64,000 nucleotides of DNA from Candidatus Thiodiazotropha sp. LNASS1 (GCF_964212655.1 NZ_OZ156465.1:1612001-1676000), one strand, 5' to 3'. Counted from the stretch's first letter, positions 8,789 through 18,558 are shown. Program-made: numbers and translations. The notes: generated by a model from the letters alone, not told the origin.

Positions 8789-10801
8789 ATGACCCATAAT
8801 CAGAAGTTTCGGCAACATGCCGAACGAATCTCTTCTGTGGCTTCATTGAATGATGGAGTTGAGTTTCTCGGTATTGAACGTGAGATTATCAGATCCTGGC
8901 AGCGTTGTCTGAGCGATGATCACCTTGACCCGTTCAAGCCGCGCAGTCCCAATGTTCTCGAACCGCAATCACTGCATGAACTCAGATCCCGTTTCGAAGC
9001 CTTCATCAGATTATCCGAACCCGAACTGGCCAACTTGGCGTCGGCCCTGTCCGGTAGCGGGTATGCGGTTATCCTGACCGATAACAAGGGTCTCATACTC
9101 CACCATCAAGTCGAGGACAACCTGACTGACGAGTTCAGAAAGGCCGGCCTGTGGCAAGGCGCGGATTGGGGAGAAGAACATGTCGGCACCAATGGAATAG
9201 GTACTTGTATATCGGAAATGCGGCCTGTCACTGTACATCGGGATGAACATTTTCTCAGACAGAATATCGACCTCTCATGCTCGGCTTCACCGATACTCGA
9301 TCCTCACGGCAATCTACTCACTGTGCTGGACGCCTCCTGTTGCGGAACTGAAGACTCCCGTGCCTCTCAGATTCATACGCGCGCATTGGTGGTCAGTTAT
9401 GCACGATTGATCGAGGGCCGTTATTTTCTCCGCGAATTCCGCAACCAGCGGGTATTGCGCTTCCACAGTCGTGTCGAATGTGTTGCTCTGCCCAATGAAG
9501 CGATGCTGGCCCTCAGCGAGGACAACCGCATACTTGCAGCCAACATCGTTGCGCTGCAGCTGTTGGGTATTCAGGACCGAAACATGCTGGTTGGCATGAG
9601 CCTCTCCGACCTTGTGGGTAATGATCTCGACAGTCTGCTCTTCGCTTCCAAGTCTAATGAGGGTACTGTACTACCGTTCCGCCATCAGGAGAGCGGTGCG
9701 CGCTTTTTCGGCTTTATTTACAAGTACAAGGAACCTGCACCACTACGCGGTCTTACGATTAAGCCCGCTACCCAGAGCCCGGATGAGTGTCGCGGTGAAC
9801 TCTGCAACCTGAACAAGCTTGCCGGTGAAGACCCTCAGATGCTTGAAGCGGCCAAACGCGCTCTACGGGTTGTTGATAAGCGCATCCCTATTCTATTGCA
9901 GGGAGAAACCGGAACCGGTAAGGATCTCTTCTCTCAAGCAATGCATAAGGCAAGCAAACGCAAGGATAAACCCTTCGTTGCCTTAAACTGCGCCTCGATC
10001 CCGGAATCGCTCATCGAAAGTGAACTGTTCGGTTACAAGCATGGCGCTTTTACCGGTGCACGCAAGGAAGGACGCCGCGGAAAGCTGATAGAGTCAAGCG
10101 GTGGAACTCTTTTCCTGGATGAAATTGGCGATATGCCGCTCAACATGCAATCAAGACTGCTGCGGGTGCTCGAGACTGAGGAAGTGGTCCCTCTTGGTGC
10201 GGAACAACTCATCAAGGTTGATCTCAATATCGTGGCTGCGACTCATCGCGATCTTATACAACTGATCAATGAAGGCGCTTTTCGCGAGGATCTCTACTAT
10301 CGGCTCAACGGCATTACACTCTACTTACCGCCCCTCAGAGAGCGCCAGGATCTGCGCAATATCATTCTCAAAGTCCTTGAAGCGGAAAACGACACCGGTA
10401 AAAAGCTGCAAATCACACCGGAAGCCATTTCGCATCTATTGAAATACCCCTGGCCAGGCAATCTGCGTCAACTGCGCAATGTTATAAGAACAGCTGTTGC
10501 CTTATGTGATGGAGATGTCATCGATGTTTCCCATATCAATCTGCCAACCCTGGTTGGGCGCAACCAGAATCATGCCCATGCCTGTTCCCAGGACAGCATC
10601 GCTTCCACGCCGAAAAACGAAGACCTGCCCCCTGTAGATGCGGTCTCGGATAATCCCCTCAGGTCTGCTGAGCATACGGTTATTCTGAATGCGTTGAAAA
10701 CCTACAACTGGAATATAACACGCACTGCAGAAGCACTTGACATGAGCAGAAACACGCTCTATCGCAAGATACAGAAGCACAACATTAAGCAAGACAATTA
10801 G
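8789..10801 (+). CDS. Sigma-54-dependent activator, AcoR/DhaR type
   Basis: 670 residues. ATG at 8789 has GGATGGAG just upstream; a GTG two codons earlier is possible. Order: N-terminal GAF-type sensor (about residues 60-215, with GTNGIGTCISE), PAS-like segment (about 235-320), AAA+ domain with Walker A GETGTGKD (about residue 370), sigma-54 contact loop GAFTGA (about 421), Walker B GGTLFLDEIGD, and a C-terminal Fis-type helix-turn-helix (TAEALDMSRNTLYRKIQ). No receiver domain, so it probably senses a small molecule, such as an alcohol or aldehyde. Sigma-54 promoters at 6571, 8355 and 14107 flank it, making it the likely regulator of the quinoprotein locus. A paralogue lies at 42414-44354. 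Confidence 0.9.
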   Translation: MTHNQKFRQHAERISSVASLNDGVEFLGIEREIIRSWQRCLSDDHLDPFKPRSPNVLEPQSLHELRSRFEAFIRLSEPELANLASALSGSGYAVILTDNKGLILHHQVEDNLTDEFRKAGLWQGADWGEEHVGTNGIGTCISEMRPVTVHRDEHFLRQNIDLSCSASPILDPHGNLLTVLDASCCGTEDSRASQIHTRALVVSYARLIEGRYFLREFRNQRVLRFHSRVECVALPNEAMLALSEDNRILAANIVALQLLGIQDRNMLVGMSLSDLVGNDLDSLLFASKSNEGTVLPFRHQESGARFFGFIYKYKEPAPLRGLTIKPATQSPDECRGELCNLNKLAGEDPQMLEAAKRALRVVDKRIPILLQGETGTGKDLFSQAMHKASKRKDKPFVALNCASIPESLIESELFGYKHGAFTGARKEGRRGKLIESSGGTLFLDEIGDMPLNMQSRLLRVLETEEVVPLGAEQLIKVDLNIVAATHRDLIQLINEGAFREDLYYRLNGITLYLPPLRERQDLRNIILKVLEAENDTGKKLQITPEAISHLLKYPWPGNLRQLRNVIRTAVALCDGDVIDVSHINLPTLVGRNQNHAHACSQDSIASTPKNEDLPPVDAVSDNPLRSAEHTVILNALKTYNWNITRTAEALDMSRNTLYRKIQKHNIKQDN

Positions 10802-10848
10802 GATATGATCAGGTTAAGCCTGCATGCCGCGTCTTCGAACCGGCACTC

Positions 10849-10884
10849 GTGCAGCAGCAATTAATTGTCGGCGCTGCACTCTTT
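10849..10884 (+). terminator. Probable terminator after the sigma-54 activator gene
   Basis: GTGCAGC at 10849-10855 pairs with GCTGCAC at 10873-10879, with a partly pairing interior, followed by TCTTTATT. It lies 48 bp after the activator stop and between convergent genes. Confidence 0.5.
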
Positions 10885-10992
10885 ATTGATCTGGCACCAA
10901 AATAGGCAGTTCGATCTTCTTCAATATACAAGCCACACCGAACATCAAGAAAAATTTGCGCTTATTTGCGGGGCATAGCGTTCATGTGCGGC

Positions 10993-11748
10993 TTACGCTT
11001 GTTCGACTTGATCTACAGCAACACCGGACAGAATCCCTGGTTGACGTTTCAGCAGGGCTTTAGCCAGATTATCCGAGTCGCGTTCAACAGTGGGATCGAT
11101 ACGTGACGGTTGCAACGCTTCCTGATGGATAATACTGGCCGGTCCCTTTGACAGGAAAAGTACTCGGTCAGCCAGTTCCAGCGCCTCATTGAGATTGTGC
11201 GTCACGAGTATCACCGCACTGGAGTGATCACGCCAGAGATCGAGCACCATCTCCCGTAGCGATGCCGCGGTGGGTGCATCCAGTGACGAAAAGGGTTCAT
11301 CCAACAGCAATATATCCGGTTTTATGGCCATCGCTCTCGCAAGCGCCACGCGCCTCTGCATGCCGCCTGAGAGTTGGCCCGGAAATGCATCTGCCCTTTC
11401 GTTGAGCTCGACCAAATGCAACAGGTGATCAACCCATGAACTATCCTTTTTGGCGTCGTGCATGACCAGTTCGACGTTTTCTCTTACCGTCAGCCAGGGC
11501 ATCAAACGGGGATCCTGAAAAACGTAACTGACACACCCGGGACCGCCATCCACCCACTCCAGGCTGCCATCAAAGTTACCATCCAGACCGCTGAGTATAT
11601 TCAACAGGGTGCTCTTTCCAGCGCCTGAAGGACCCACCAGGCTGATAAAAGCGTCGGTTACAATCTCGAACTCGAGATTCTTAATCACCGACATCTCGCC
11701 AAATGATTTGTGGTTTATTCTCACTCGGCAACCGTTCACGATCGCCAC
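10993..11748 (-). CDS. ABC transporter ATP-binding protein (NitT/TauT type)
   Basis: 251 residues with Walker A GPSGAGKS (about residue 40), Q-loop VFQDPRLMPW, ABC signature LSGGMQRR, Walker B DILLLDEPFSSLDAPT and the H-loop VTHNLNEA. This is the SsuB/TauB/NrtD-like architecture for import of small anions or organic solutes. It overlaps the permease gene by 13 bp. With the permease and binding protein it forms a complete three-gene importer. Its place between the alcohol activator and the porin suggests uptake of a substrate or cofactor of the quinoprotein pathway, but the sequence does not reveal the ligand. Confidence 0.9.
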   Translation of the reverse strand: MAIVNGCRVRINHKSFGEMSVIKNLEFEIVTDAFISLVGPSGAGKSTLLNILSGLDGNFDGSLEWVDGGPGCVSYVFQDPRLMPWLTVRENVELVMHDAKKDSSWVDHLLHLVELNERADAFPGQLSGGMQRRVALARAMAIKPDILLLDEPFSSLDAPTAASLREMVLDLWRDHSSAVILVTHNLNEALELADRVLFLSKGPASIIHQEALQPSRIDPTVERDSDNLAKALLKRQPGILSGVAVDQVEQA

Positions 11749-12482
11749 CGACTTAAATAGTTCTCCAAGGGACGCATCAGCAGCGACTCGATACTATAGA
11801 TCACCAAGACAAATGCCAGTGTATAGGCAAGGATGCTTGTGATGTCGAAAAACTGAAAAAATGTACTTAGCTGAAAACCAACGCCATCACTGCGTCCAAG
11901 CAGCTCGACCACCAGTACGATCTTCCATATCAAGGAAAGGCCGGAACGGGCGGCTGTTATAAGGTAGGGATAGAGTTGCGGCATGTAGATACGAAACAGT
12001 GATCGTAGAAGAGGCACTCGAAACACCTCGCCTACCTGAAGCAATTGGTGGTCAATCGCCCGTACGCCTTCGCGCACGGTCACCGCCACCAAAGGCATTT
12101 TATTGATTGCAACCGCAGCTACTGCCGCAGCTTCGACCAGCCCGAACCAGACATAGCAGAGAATGATGATGACCAGGGCCGGTATGTTTAATCCCATGAT
12201 CAAGACACCATCCAGAATCGTATCGACCAGGGGATAACGCCCCATCAGAAATCCCACCACGATCCCCGCCAACATGGCCAGGGTAAAGGCCAGCACAACG
12301 CGTCGCAGTGTGACAATAATACTGATCAGCAGATCACCTTCGGTCAGGTGATACCAGAGTGACTGCATGACCTCCCATGGACCTGGCAGCTGATCACTCT
12401 CAAGCAAATGCGCAGCGATCTGCCAGATAAGAAGGAAAACAGAGAGAAAAAGCCACCTTCCCCAGTTACTGCCTTGCAACAT
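11736..12482 (-). CDS. ABC transporter permease (NitT/TauT type)
   Basis: 248 residues with about six hydrophobic helices and the cytoplasmic coupling-loop region EVFRVPLLRSLFRIYMPQLY, where the usual EAA-type loop lies before a conserved Pro. Typical of SsuC/TauC permeases. It overlaps the binding-protein gene upstream by 17 bp and the ATPase gene downstream by 13 bp, so the three are translated as a unit. Confidence 0.9.
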   Translation of the reverse strand: MLQGSNWGRWLFLSVFLLIWQIAAHLLESDQLPGPWEVMQSLWYHLTEGDLLISIIVTLRRVVLAFTLAMLAGIVVGFLMGRYPLVDTILDGVLIMGLNIPALVIIILCYVWFGLVEAAAVAAVAINKMPLVAVTVREGVRAIDHQLLQVGEVFRVPLLRSLFRIYMPQLYPYLITAARSGLSLIWKIVLVVELLGRSDGVGFQLSTFFQFFDITSILAYTLAFVLVIYSIESLLMRPLENYLSRWRS

Positions 12483-13461
12483 TGTTTTTGATCAACTCCT
12501 CGCTGTCCAGAACCTGCCAGAAGGTTCCGTCCTGTATCTGCATCGCCTCACCGACCAGTTTTTTCCCCCCTTCCCTGGCCAACATTTCAAATACTCGGGA
12601 TGCAACGTTCATTCCATTTTTCTTCAAACCATGAGGTATGCCTTTTCTGTAACCTTCTTTCAGATTATTGAGTGTGGTTGTATCCTTTGCCTTGGTCAAT
12701 GGCGCGACAATCTCCCACTCCTCATCACTTTCGCCCAATATCCGTTTCGCGGCATAAGAGGCATTTAACAACCCCTCAATCAAATGCTGATGTTTCTCCG
12801 CCCATTGGGACGAGAAAACCCAACCCAGCATGGGAACGGGTTCCACGATACCCAAACCATCAAGCATCGATCTGACATCGACCAGCGGTAACATACCTGC
12901 AGCCTCAAGGCGTGCACCGTAATGCCAGAAATTCAATACGGCGGACAGATCACCCTTGAGCATCAGTTGATTAAGTAGCGGTGGTGCGGCAAAAGCGGGT
13001 TCGACAGAAGTGGATATATCCAACCCCCGGTTACGACTATAGGCTTGCAACAACAGCCAGCTTTTATCGACCGGACCTCCGGCAACACCCAGTTTACGGT
13101 TCTTTAAATCCGATATCTGCCGTATACCGGAATCGGGGCGAACATACAATCCGCCGACTGTGAGTGAGTATGGGAAGAAGGTATAGTCTTTTCCTGCCGC
13201 TCTCTGTCTGTTGACCCATATCCAATCACTGACAATTACATCGACTGCACCTCCCTGCAAGGCAACGCTGTTCGCATTCTTGGAACTCAATGGGACGATC
13301 TTGATAGCAAAGCCGTTTTTATTATCAAGTTGATGGCGGATTACTACATCCATTTCCCAATTCACTGTGCCAAACTGAAGCACGCCAACCCGCAACTGCT
13401 CCACAGCCATTACAGGGAAGCAAACAATGAGGAAAAGCAAGTAAGTTATGATTCTAAACAT
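12466..13461 (-). CDS. ABC transporter substrate-binding protein (NMT1/SsuA-like)
   Basis: 331 residues from the ATG at 13461, which follows AGAGAGG; an in-frame extension to 13533 lacks a ribosome site. Signal peptide MFRIITYLLFLIVCFPVMAV, then a two-lobed binding fold with LRVGVLQFGTVNWEMDVV, GGAVDVIVSDWIW and SDLKNRKLGVAGGPVDKSW. Such proteins bind sulfonates, nitrate, thiamine precursors and similar ligands. Related three-gene importers are known beside PQQ alcohol dehydrogenases; the ligand is undetermined. Confidence 0.87.
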   Translation of the reverse strand: MFRIITYLLFLIVCFPVMAVEQLRVGVLQFGTVNWEMDVVIRHQLDNKNGFAIKIVPLSSKNANSVALQGGAVDVIVSDWIWVNRQRAAGKDYTFFPYSLTVGGLYVRPDSGIRQISDLKNRKLGVAGGPVDKSWLLLQAYSRNRGLDISTSVEPAFAAPPLLNQLMLKGDLSAVLNFWHYGARLEAAGMLPLVDVRSMLDGLGIVEPVPMLGWVFSSQWAEKHQHLIEGLLNASYAAKRILGESDEEWEIVAPLTKAKDTTTLNNLKEGYRKGIPHGLKKNGMNVASRVFEMLAREGGKKLVGEAMQIQDGTFWQVLDSEELIKNNVARQ

Positions 13462-14106
13462 GTGCCTCTCTTTCAGGATAACTGTTAGCGGGGGAGCATA
13501 TTCATAGCAAGTGAGAATTGTGCAGTTCGCCAAGAGAATAACAGACTGGGCTGGACAGACAAACTTCTAGCAATATATATCAATTTACCAAAATAGTGAC
13601 AGACTATATGTTGTATATTTTCGATTGCCATGGGGATCAATCCAGTGCTCAACATTTCTGCTGTGTGTTTATATCGAATCCCTGTTCAGCGAAATATGAT
13701 CGGGAATACAATTGCTTCGACAAATTGAAATGTAAAAGCTTCCCCTACCATGAAAAACGTGTATCTACTCCAGGGAAGCGATTTGGCAATGCAGCGACAC
13801 CAAATACCCACAATGTGACATGCAGCATTCCAGTGTAGGGTCCTGCACTGGTATTTCACATTTGGATGATACGGCTCAGTGACATCAAGAAAACATCTTG
13901 TTGGCAATATCAATATCAAAGCATATTGCAACAATTTAGGAAGATTACTGTCTACACAAATCCATCATAGTTCTTTCAGCTGTCCCACATTAGCACAGCT
14001 GATCCTCGGTTATTGTCTTAAAAGAGGGACAGTGCGTCACATATAATTTTTGCCGCATCGTTCCACTCTCCTCCTATCTTACTGTTATTCCTATCAATAA
14101 TCATAG
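13462..14106. other. Intergenic region with nested inverted repeats upstream of the porin
   Basis: No convincing gene in about 640 bp between the divergent ABC operon and porin. It contains a nested palindrome: AATGTGA (13812-13818) pairs with TCACATT (13856-13862), and inside it CCAGTG (13830-13835) pairs with CACTGG (13846-13851). A second pair TGTCCC/GGGACA spans about 13980-14032. Either could be an upstream activator site for the sigma-54 promoter at 14107. Small reading frames here lack ribosome sites. Confidence 0.5.
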
Positions 14107-14122
14107 TGGCATAGTGATTGCA
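14107..14122 (+). promoter_or_regulatory. Sigma-54 promoter of the porin gene
   Basis: TGGCATA-GTGA-TTGCA with exact GG-N10-GC spacing, 120 bp upstream of the chosen porin start. It resembles the hydrogenase promoter at 21733-21748 almost base for base in both boxes. Confidence 0.78.
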
Positions 14123-14241
14123 AAATTGCCCGAATAGAGTGCTGTGTAATTGTTTTGATGCAAATAACGATTCTAGTCGTAACGACGATTGCGGCCTTCA
14201 GCGGCCGTCAAATTAAACGAAAGAGAGGAGCCCAACTCGAT

Positions 14242-15426
14242 ATGAACACATCCAAACTCGTAATGACAATGCTGGGAGGAGCTTGTCTGGCCGGCGCCAG
14301 CACTGCCCAGGCAGTCAACTGGCAGGCCGGTGACTGGACATTAGGACTGGGAGGCAATATCAACGCCTTTTATACAGTGACATCATGCGACACCGGCGAT
14401 CTTAATTCGGGGGGTACGACACTGGCCGGACTCGCTTGCGGCTCAACGGATGACGACGCACACTCTGTATCAAATGGGTTGCTGCCTGCCTCACTCAATT
14501 TCAGCGCTACAACCAACCAAAACGGTTATGACCTGGCCGCCCATGTCAATGTCTACTACGGTATTGCATCTCAAGGCGGCGGTTCGAGTGATGCTTTGGC
14601 TTTTTCCACAGTCGATGCCCGTCAAGTCTATCTGACATTTGGCAATGACAGTATGGGCACAGTGCTGATGGGACGTAATTTCGGTCTGTTCGGCCTGGAC
14701 GCGATTCTGAATGATATCAGCCTCGTCGGCAGCGGCCCGACCTTTACCGCCGACAATCCCGGGCATACCACCCTGGGCGGTCTCGGCTATGGCTATGTCT
14801 ATGTTGATCGTCTGGCGCAAATCAACTGGACAACGCCGGCTATGGGTGGTTTCTCCGCCACCATCGGTATCTTCAATCCTATGAACGGTAATGCGAACGG
14901 CAGCACCTCACAGGGACAAGACTCACCCGGCATACATGGTAAGGCCAGCTATAAATGGGATGGTGATATCAACGGCCTTGTCTCCGCAACCTTCATTACA
15001 CAGGATGTCGATCTGGCGGGTGGCTCTGAAAGTACAATGAGAGGCTGGGATCTGTTCGGTAAACTTGGTTTCGGTGATCTGGGACTCACAGCCTATGTCT
15101 ACGATGGCGAAGGCATGTCCAGCCTGGCCCTTGGCGGTTTGGTGCTACCCGGTTTCGATGCCGCAACAGGCGATGCTGAAGAAACCAGCGGCTACTATCT
15201 GCAAGGCACCTACAAGATTGGCAACACAAAACTCGGCATAAACTGGAGCGAAAGCGAGCAGGAAAAAATTACTGAGGTTGAGAATACCCGAATCACATTG
15301 GGTGTCTACCATAATCTGACACCGGCGTTAACGTTGATGGCGGAGTATTCCGATATGGAGAGTGAAACTTCAGTCGGCTCTGATGACACAAATGCCCTGA
15401 ACGTGGGAGCGATCCTATTCTTCTGA
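14242..15426 (+). CDS. Outer-membrane porin
   Basis: 394 residues from ATG 14242, which opens a proper signal peptide (MNTSKLVMTMLGGACLAGAS, then TAQA). An upstream in-frame ATG at 14155 would add a charged extension before it. The mature protein shows alternating beta-strand composition, a Gly/Asp-rich body and a C-terminal phenylalanine (GAILFF) required for BAM-dependent insertion. It looks like a general trimeric porin of the Gram-negative type. A sigma-54 promoter upstream and the terminator right after it make it a single-gene unit, probably providing entry for the alcohol or importer ligand. Confidence 0.85.
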   Translation: MNTSKLVMTMLGGACLAGASTAQAVNWQAGDWTLGLGGNINAFYTVTSCDTGDLNSGGTTLAGLACGSTDDDAHSVSNGLLPASLNFSATTNQNGYDLAAHVNVYYGIASQGGGSSDALAFSTVDARQVYLTFGNDSMGTVLMGRNFGLFGLDAILNDISLVGSGPTFTADNPGHTTLGGLGYGYVYVDRLAQINWTTPAMGGFSATIGIFNPMNGNANGSTSQGQDSPGIHGKASYKWDGDINGLVSATFITQDVDLAGGSESTMRGWDLFGKLGFGDLGLTAYVYDGEGMSSLALGGLVLPGFDAATGDAEETSGYYLQGTYKIGNTKLGINWSESEQEKITEVENTRITLGVYHNLTPALTLMAEYSDMESETSVGSDDTNALNVGAILFF

Positions 15427-15483
15427 TTGTTATCTTCGCCCATATTAGAACAATAACTTATCTCTGAGTTGATGGGAATTGAC

Positions 15484-15513
15484 AGGCCGGGTGACTTATC
15501 CCGGCCTTTTCTT
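15484..15513 (+). terminator. Rho-independent terminator of the porin gene
   Basis: AGGCCGGG (15484-15491) pairs with CCCGGCCT (15500-15507) across an 8-base loop, followed by TTTTCTTT. It lies 58 bp after the porin stop. Confidence 0.85.
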
Positions 15514-15544
15514 TATCATTATTCGATATATAAGGGTGAGACAT

Positions 15545-16156
15545 ATGATCAAGCGCGGTATGTCAAGGCTAAAGATCTCTATTGCAACCTTCGCACTGAT
15601 CTTTTTCGGACAGTCAGAGGCCGCTCTTTTTTTCAGTTCCAGTCTGACGGAAATCTATTCGGTTGCTGCTGAAAATGAGACTCGCAACGCACACCCGGTT
15701 CATGGCGTGGATCAGCTCTCACTGGCAAAACTGTTTGCCTCCATCCGGATCGAATCGGCTGCGGAAGATGCAACCATCTATCTGATGAGTGAACTGAATG
15801 CAGAGCGCTTGGCTGATCAGGTCTTGTTGTCACTGAAACGCCTGCGTGCCGATCAGGACATGCATCTGGTCATCTATCGCACGGTGGGCGGATCGATATC
15901 CAGTAAACGGTACTCGACAGGCATCCGTGTTTTTGTCGATGCTTCCGGCCTGAATCTGATATTCGGCCAACTGGATACATTCCAGGATGACTTTCGGGGA
16001 CCAGACAGAAAAATCGCGCCTGCCGGCTCACGCAACGCAATTCGCCTTAAAGGCGGCTCAATCATTTCCGCTGATTGGTTCAGGTTTAAGGATGGTCGAA
16101 CGGATTGGATGATCTATCCTCTGCCGAAGCAACCCAAATTGAGGCTTCGTATGTGA
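15545..16156 (+). CDS. Exported protein of unknown function
   Basis: 203 residues. ATG at 15545 follows AAGGGTGAG and begins MIKRGMSRLKISIATFALIF, a signal peptide probably cut near SEA (residue 25). The mature part has a periodic mixed alpha/beta pattern, LIYRTVGGSISSKRYSTG and a basic tail (PKQPKLRLRM). No cysteines and no domain I recognise. It starts immediately after the porin terminator, so it must have its own promoter or rely on readthrough. Convergent with the Lys-rich gene that ends 15 bp away. Confidence 0.6.
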   Translation: MIKRGMSRLKISIATFALIFFGQSEAALFFSSSLTEIYSVAAENETRNAHPVHGVDQLSLAKLFASIRIESAAEDATIYLMSELNAERLADQVLLSLKRLRADQDMHLVIYRTVGGSISSKRYSTGIRVFVDASGLNLIFGQLDTFQDDFRGPDRKIAPAGSRNAIRLKGGSIISADWFRFKDGRTDWMIYPLPKQPKLRLRM

Positions 16157-16170
16157 TGATCCAATCACGA

Positions 16171-16635
16171 TCAGGATAGAATATCCTCCAGCTCAAGTTT
16201 GGTATACCCCGCCTCGTCACCGAAAGCGTCTCTCAGGTCCTGGTCTGCCAATGCTCTTGCCGTCTCCTTGTCCCGACCGTCCTCCATATAGTACTCGTAT
16301 CTGTTACGCAGAAAACCGTGTTGCTTCCATGCCTCTTTTTGTATGACGCCGATTCGGGTCGACTGTTGGGCTCGCAGTAATCTGGCGGCGCCACCCTTTC
16401 CTTTCGGTTTCTTCTCTTTTTTACCTTTTTTCCCGCTTTTGCTCTCTGCTTTTTTCAAACGTTTTTGCAATCGGCCAATGACATCATCGCGCTCTTCGAG
16501 TTCAGCTTTGAGCTTCTGAATTTTTTGCGTTAACGTCTGAATTGCAGAATCATCCGAGACAATATCGGCAGGTTTCAGTTTTCCCTTGCCTTGCTTGAGT
16601 TTTTTCTTCAGCTTCTTATCTTTTTTTTTCGTCAT
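16171..16635 (-). CDS. Lysine-rich coiled-coil protein of unknown function
   Basis: 154 residues. The N-terminal 80 residues are very basic (KKKDKKLKKKLKQGKGK; GKKGKKEKKPKGKGG) and enclose a predicted coiled coil (about residues 30-65, IQKLKAELEERDDVIGRLQK). The C-terminal part (about 85-154) looks folded: GVIQKEAWKQHGFLRNRYEY, then RDKETARALADQDLRDAFG. No signal peptide. The composition suggests nucleic-acid or membrane-phosphate binding, but there is no catalytic motif, and I do not know the family. Confidence 0.6.
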   Translation of the reverse strand: MTKKKDKKLKKKLKQGKGKLKPADIVSDDSAIQTLTQKIQKLKAELEERDDVIGRLQKRLKKAESKSGKKGKKEKKPKGKGGAARLLRAQQSTRIGVIQKEAWKQHGFLRNRYEYYMEDGRDKETARALADQDLRDAFGDEAGYTKLELEDILS

Positions 16636-16689
16636 AAAACACTTCCACACTCAGAATGAGTTCAAAACAATATCTAGATTATCAGTAAT

Positions 16690-17682
16690 TCAGCTCGGTA
16701 TCTTCACCACGGTGCGGCCACGCACATTCCCTGCCAGTATCTCTTCTGCCGCAGTCGGTAAATCGCTGAAGGGAAGCTCCACAGTCATCGCTTCCAGCTG
16801 AGCTAGATCCAGATCCCTTGCCAACCTGTTCCATGCCAGTTGGCGCTTTTCAATGGATGCCATCACCGAGTCGATGCCATACAGTGTCACGCCCCGTAGA
16901 ATAAACGGTGCGACTGAAGTGGGAAGATCCATCGATTCCGCCAATCCGCAGGCAGCAACAGCACCGCCATAATTGATCTGGCTCAGGACATTTGCCAGAG
17001 TATTGCCACCCGCCACATCGATTGCCGCCGCCCAACGCTCCTTTGCAAGGGGTTTGACCTTGCCGTTGAATTCACTGCGATCGATGACCTCCTGAGCGCC
17101 CAAACCGATCAGGTATTCCCTTTGCGACGCTCTTCCGCTCGATCCTGTCACCTGATAACCGAGCCGCGAAAGGAGCGAGACGGCCACACTGCCGACGCCA
17201 CCGGCCGCGCCGGTAACCAAAATATCTCCGCTATCCGGGGTCAATCCATGTTGCTCCAATGCCAATACGCACAACATGGCGGTATAACCGGCTGTACCCA
17301 CGGCCATGGCCTGTCGTGGCGTAAATCCGTTCGGCAGCGCGACCAGCCAATCGCCTTTCACCCGTGCCATACCGGCATAACCGCCCGAATGAACCTCTCC
17401 CACGCCGAAGCCATTCAACACAACCTGGTCGCCCTGCTTGAATCCCGGATGTTCTGAACTGACGACACTACCGGCAAAATCGATACCGGGAACCAGGGGA
17501 AAACGCCTCACAACCGGCGCCCTGCCGGTCAAGGCAAGACCATCCTTGTAATTAAGGGTTGAATACTCCACCTTCACTGTGACATCACCATCCATCAACT
17601 CATCGAGTGTAATATCTTTTAATTCAGTGATTTGACCATTGTCGGTTTTCGAGATCAGGTAGGCTGGAAAGCTTTCAGGCAT
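16690..17682 (-). CDS. acuI: AcuI/YhdH-type acrylyl-CoA reductase (MDR family)
   Basis: 330 residues of a zinc-independent medium-chain dehydrogenase/reductase. Visible: the N-terminal [27 protein letters not shown] and the NADPH-binding [20 protein letters not shown] (about residues 150-169). The catalytic-domain zinc Cys/His set of alcohol dehydrogenases is missing, as expected. In bacteria this family reduces acrylyl-CoA to propionyl-CoA and protects against acrylate and related acryloyl thioesters. Stand-alone gene; the link to DMSP or propionate pathways cannot be inferred from its neighbours. Confidence 0.85.
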   Translation of the reverse strand: MPESFPAYLISKTDNGQITELKDITLDELMDGDVTVKVEYSTLNYKDGLALTGRAPVVRRFPLVPGIDFAGSVVSSEHPGFKQGDQVVLNGFGVGEVHSGGYAGMARVKGDWLVALPNGFTPRQAMAVGTAGYTAMLCVLALEQHGLTPDSGDILVTGAAGGVGSVAVSLLSRLGYQVTGSSGRASQREYLIGLGAQEVIDRSEFNGKVKPLAKERWAAAIDVAGGNTLANVLSQINYGGAVAACGLAESMDLPTSVAPFILRGVTLYGIDSVMASIEKRQLAWNRLARDLDLAQLEAMTVELPFSDLPTAAEEILAGNVRGRTVVKIPS

Positions 17683-17745
17683 GGCATCCTCTCAATGTTG
17701 TTGTTTATTCAATCACAATTCACTCGTTATAGCCTGTGACTCATG

Positions 17746-17773
17746 AAAAAAAAAGCGCGGAAAATCCGCGCTT
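17746..17773 (-). terminator. Rho-independent terminator of the hydrogenase operon
   Basis: On the reverse strand AAGCGCGGA and TCCGCGCTT form a 9-bp stem with a tight loop, followed by a run of Ts (the A-run at 17746-17754 on the + strand). It lies 58 bp after the cytochrome b stop and also faces the reductase start, so it insulates the two units. Confidence 0.9.
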
Positions 17774-17830
17774 ACTAAAATTGGCGTCTAAAACCTTCCC
17801 TGGTGACGCCAGAGGGCATGAGTTACCGAA

Positions 17831-18514
17831 TCAGGGTCTGTCGTCCTTGAACATACGCCAACCGCTGATCATGGTACTGATCAGACTCTGGCGTGAGACG
17901 ATATCCTCCCGGATCGCCACATAGACATGGATAATGACAAAGACAACGATGATCCACATACCCCAGTGGTGCCACAGACGCACATCCTGGCTCTGACCCA
18001 CCAAGGGGATCAACCAACCGAACAGCTGGTCCTGCCAACTGCCCAGCCCGGTCTGCTCTGCATAGAGGGAGAAGCCTGTCAGTACCATGGCGATACCACC
18101 CACGGTAATGATCGCGACCATGGTGAGATGAGCCAATGGGTTGTGGCCCTCGTATTTCTTCGGCTCCTTCTCCATGAAGGCATACCAGCGCACCTCATGT
18201 ATCAGCTCTTTCCAGAATGAGAGGCGGTAGAACGGCAGGCGAAACAACTCCTTTGCATGTTCATTGCCGACAAATGCCCAGTAGATCCGGCCGATAAATC
18301 CAACCGTGAAAACATATGCCGCGGCGAAGTGCGCGAAGCGCATATAGCCCATGAGAAAGTGATCGCTCGCCTCCCCCGGCATGGTGGGCAGGGGATTGGC
18401 TATGAAATAACCTGTTATCGCGAGTACCGTGATTGCCAACGCGTTGACCCAGTGCCACAACCTGACCGGGGCTTCATAGACATAAACAGCGGTGCGTTTG
18501 ATGGTTGTCTGCAT
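17831..18514 (-). CDS. hyaC: [NiFe] hydrogenase b-type cytochrome subunit
   Basis: 227 residues, four to five membrane helices. Haem-ligand histidines are visible in RLWHWVNALA (helix 1), GYMRFAHFAAAYVF (helix 2) and LWHHWGMWIIVVFVIIHVYVA (last helix). Family name HyaC/HupC/HoxZ: it anchors the catalytic dimer on the periplasmic face and passes electrons from H2 to the quinone pool. Last gene of the operon, with a good GGAG site; separated from the large subunit by a small extra gene. No maturation (hyp) genes follow, so they must lie elsewhere. Confidence 0.93.
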   Translation of the reverse strand: MQTTIKRTAVYVYEAPVRLWHWVNALAITVLAITGYFIANPLPTMPGEASDHFLMGYMRFAHFAAAYVFTVGFIGRIYWAFVGNEHAKELFRLPFYRLSFWKELIHEVRWYAFMEKEPKKYEGHNPLAHLTMVAIITVGGIAMVLTGFSLYAEQTGLGSWQDQLFGWLIPLVGQSQDVRLWHHWGMWIIVVFVIIHVYVAIREDIVSRQSLISTMISGWRMFKDDRP

Positions 18515-18558
18515 ATGCGTGACTCCTGAACGTCAATCAGGGATGGGGTGGTGATGGT

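Noticed and set aside
13596-13838. 80-codon frame in the region upstream of the porin
   Set aside because: Cys-rich translation without ribosome site or recognisable pattern; overlaps the palindromic control region.
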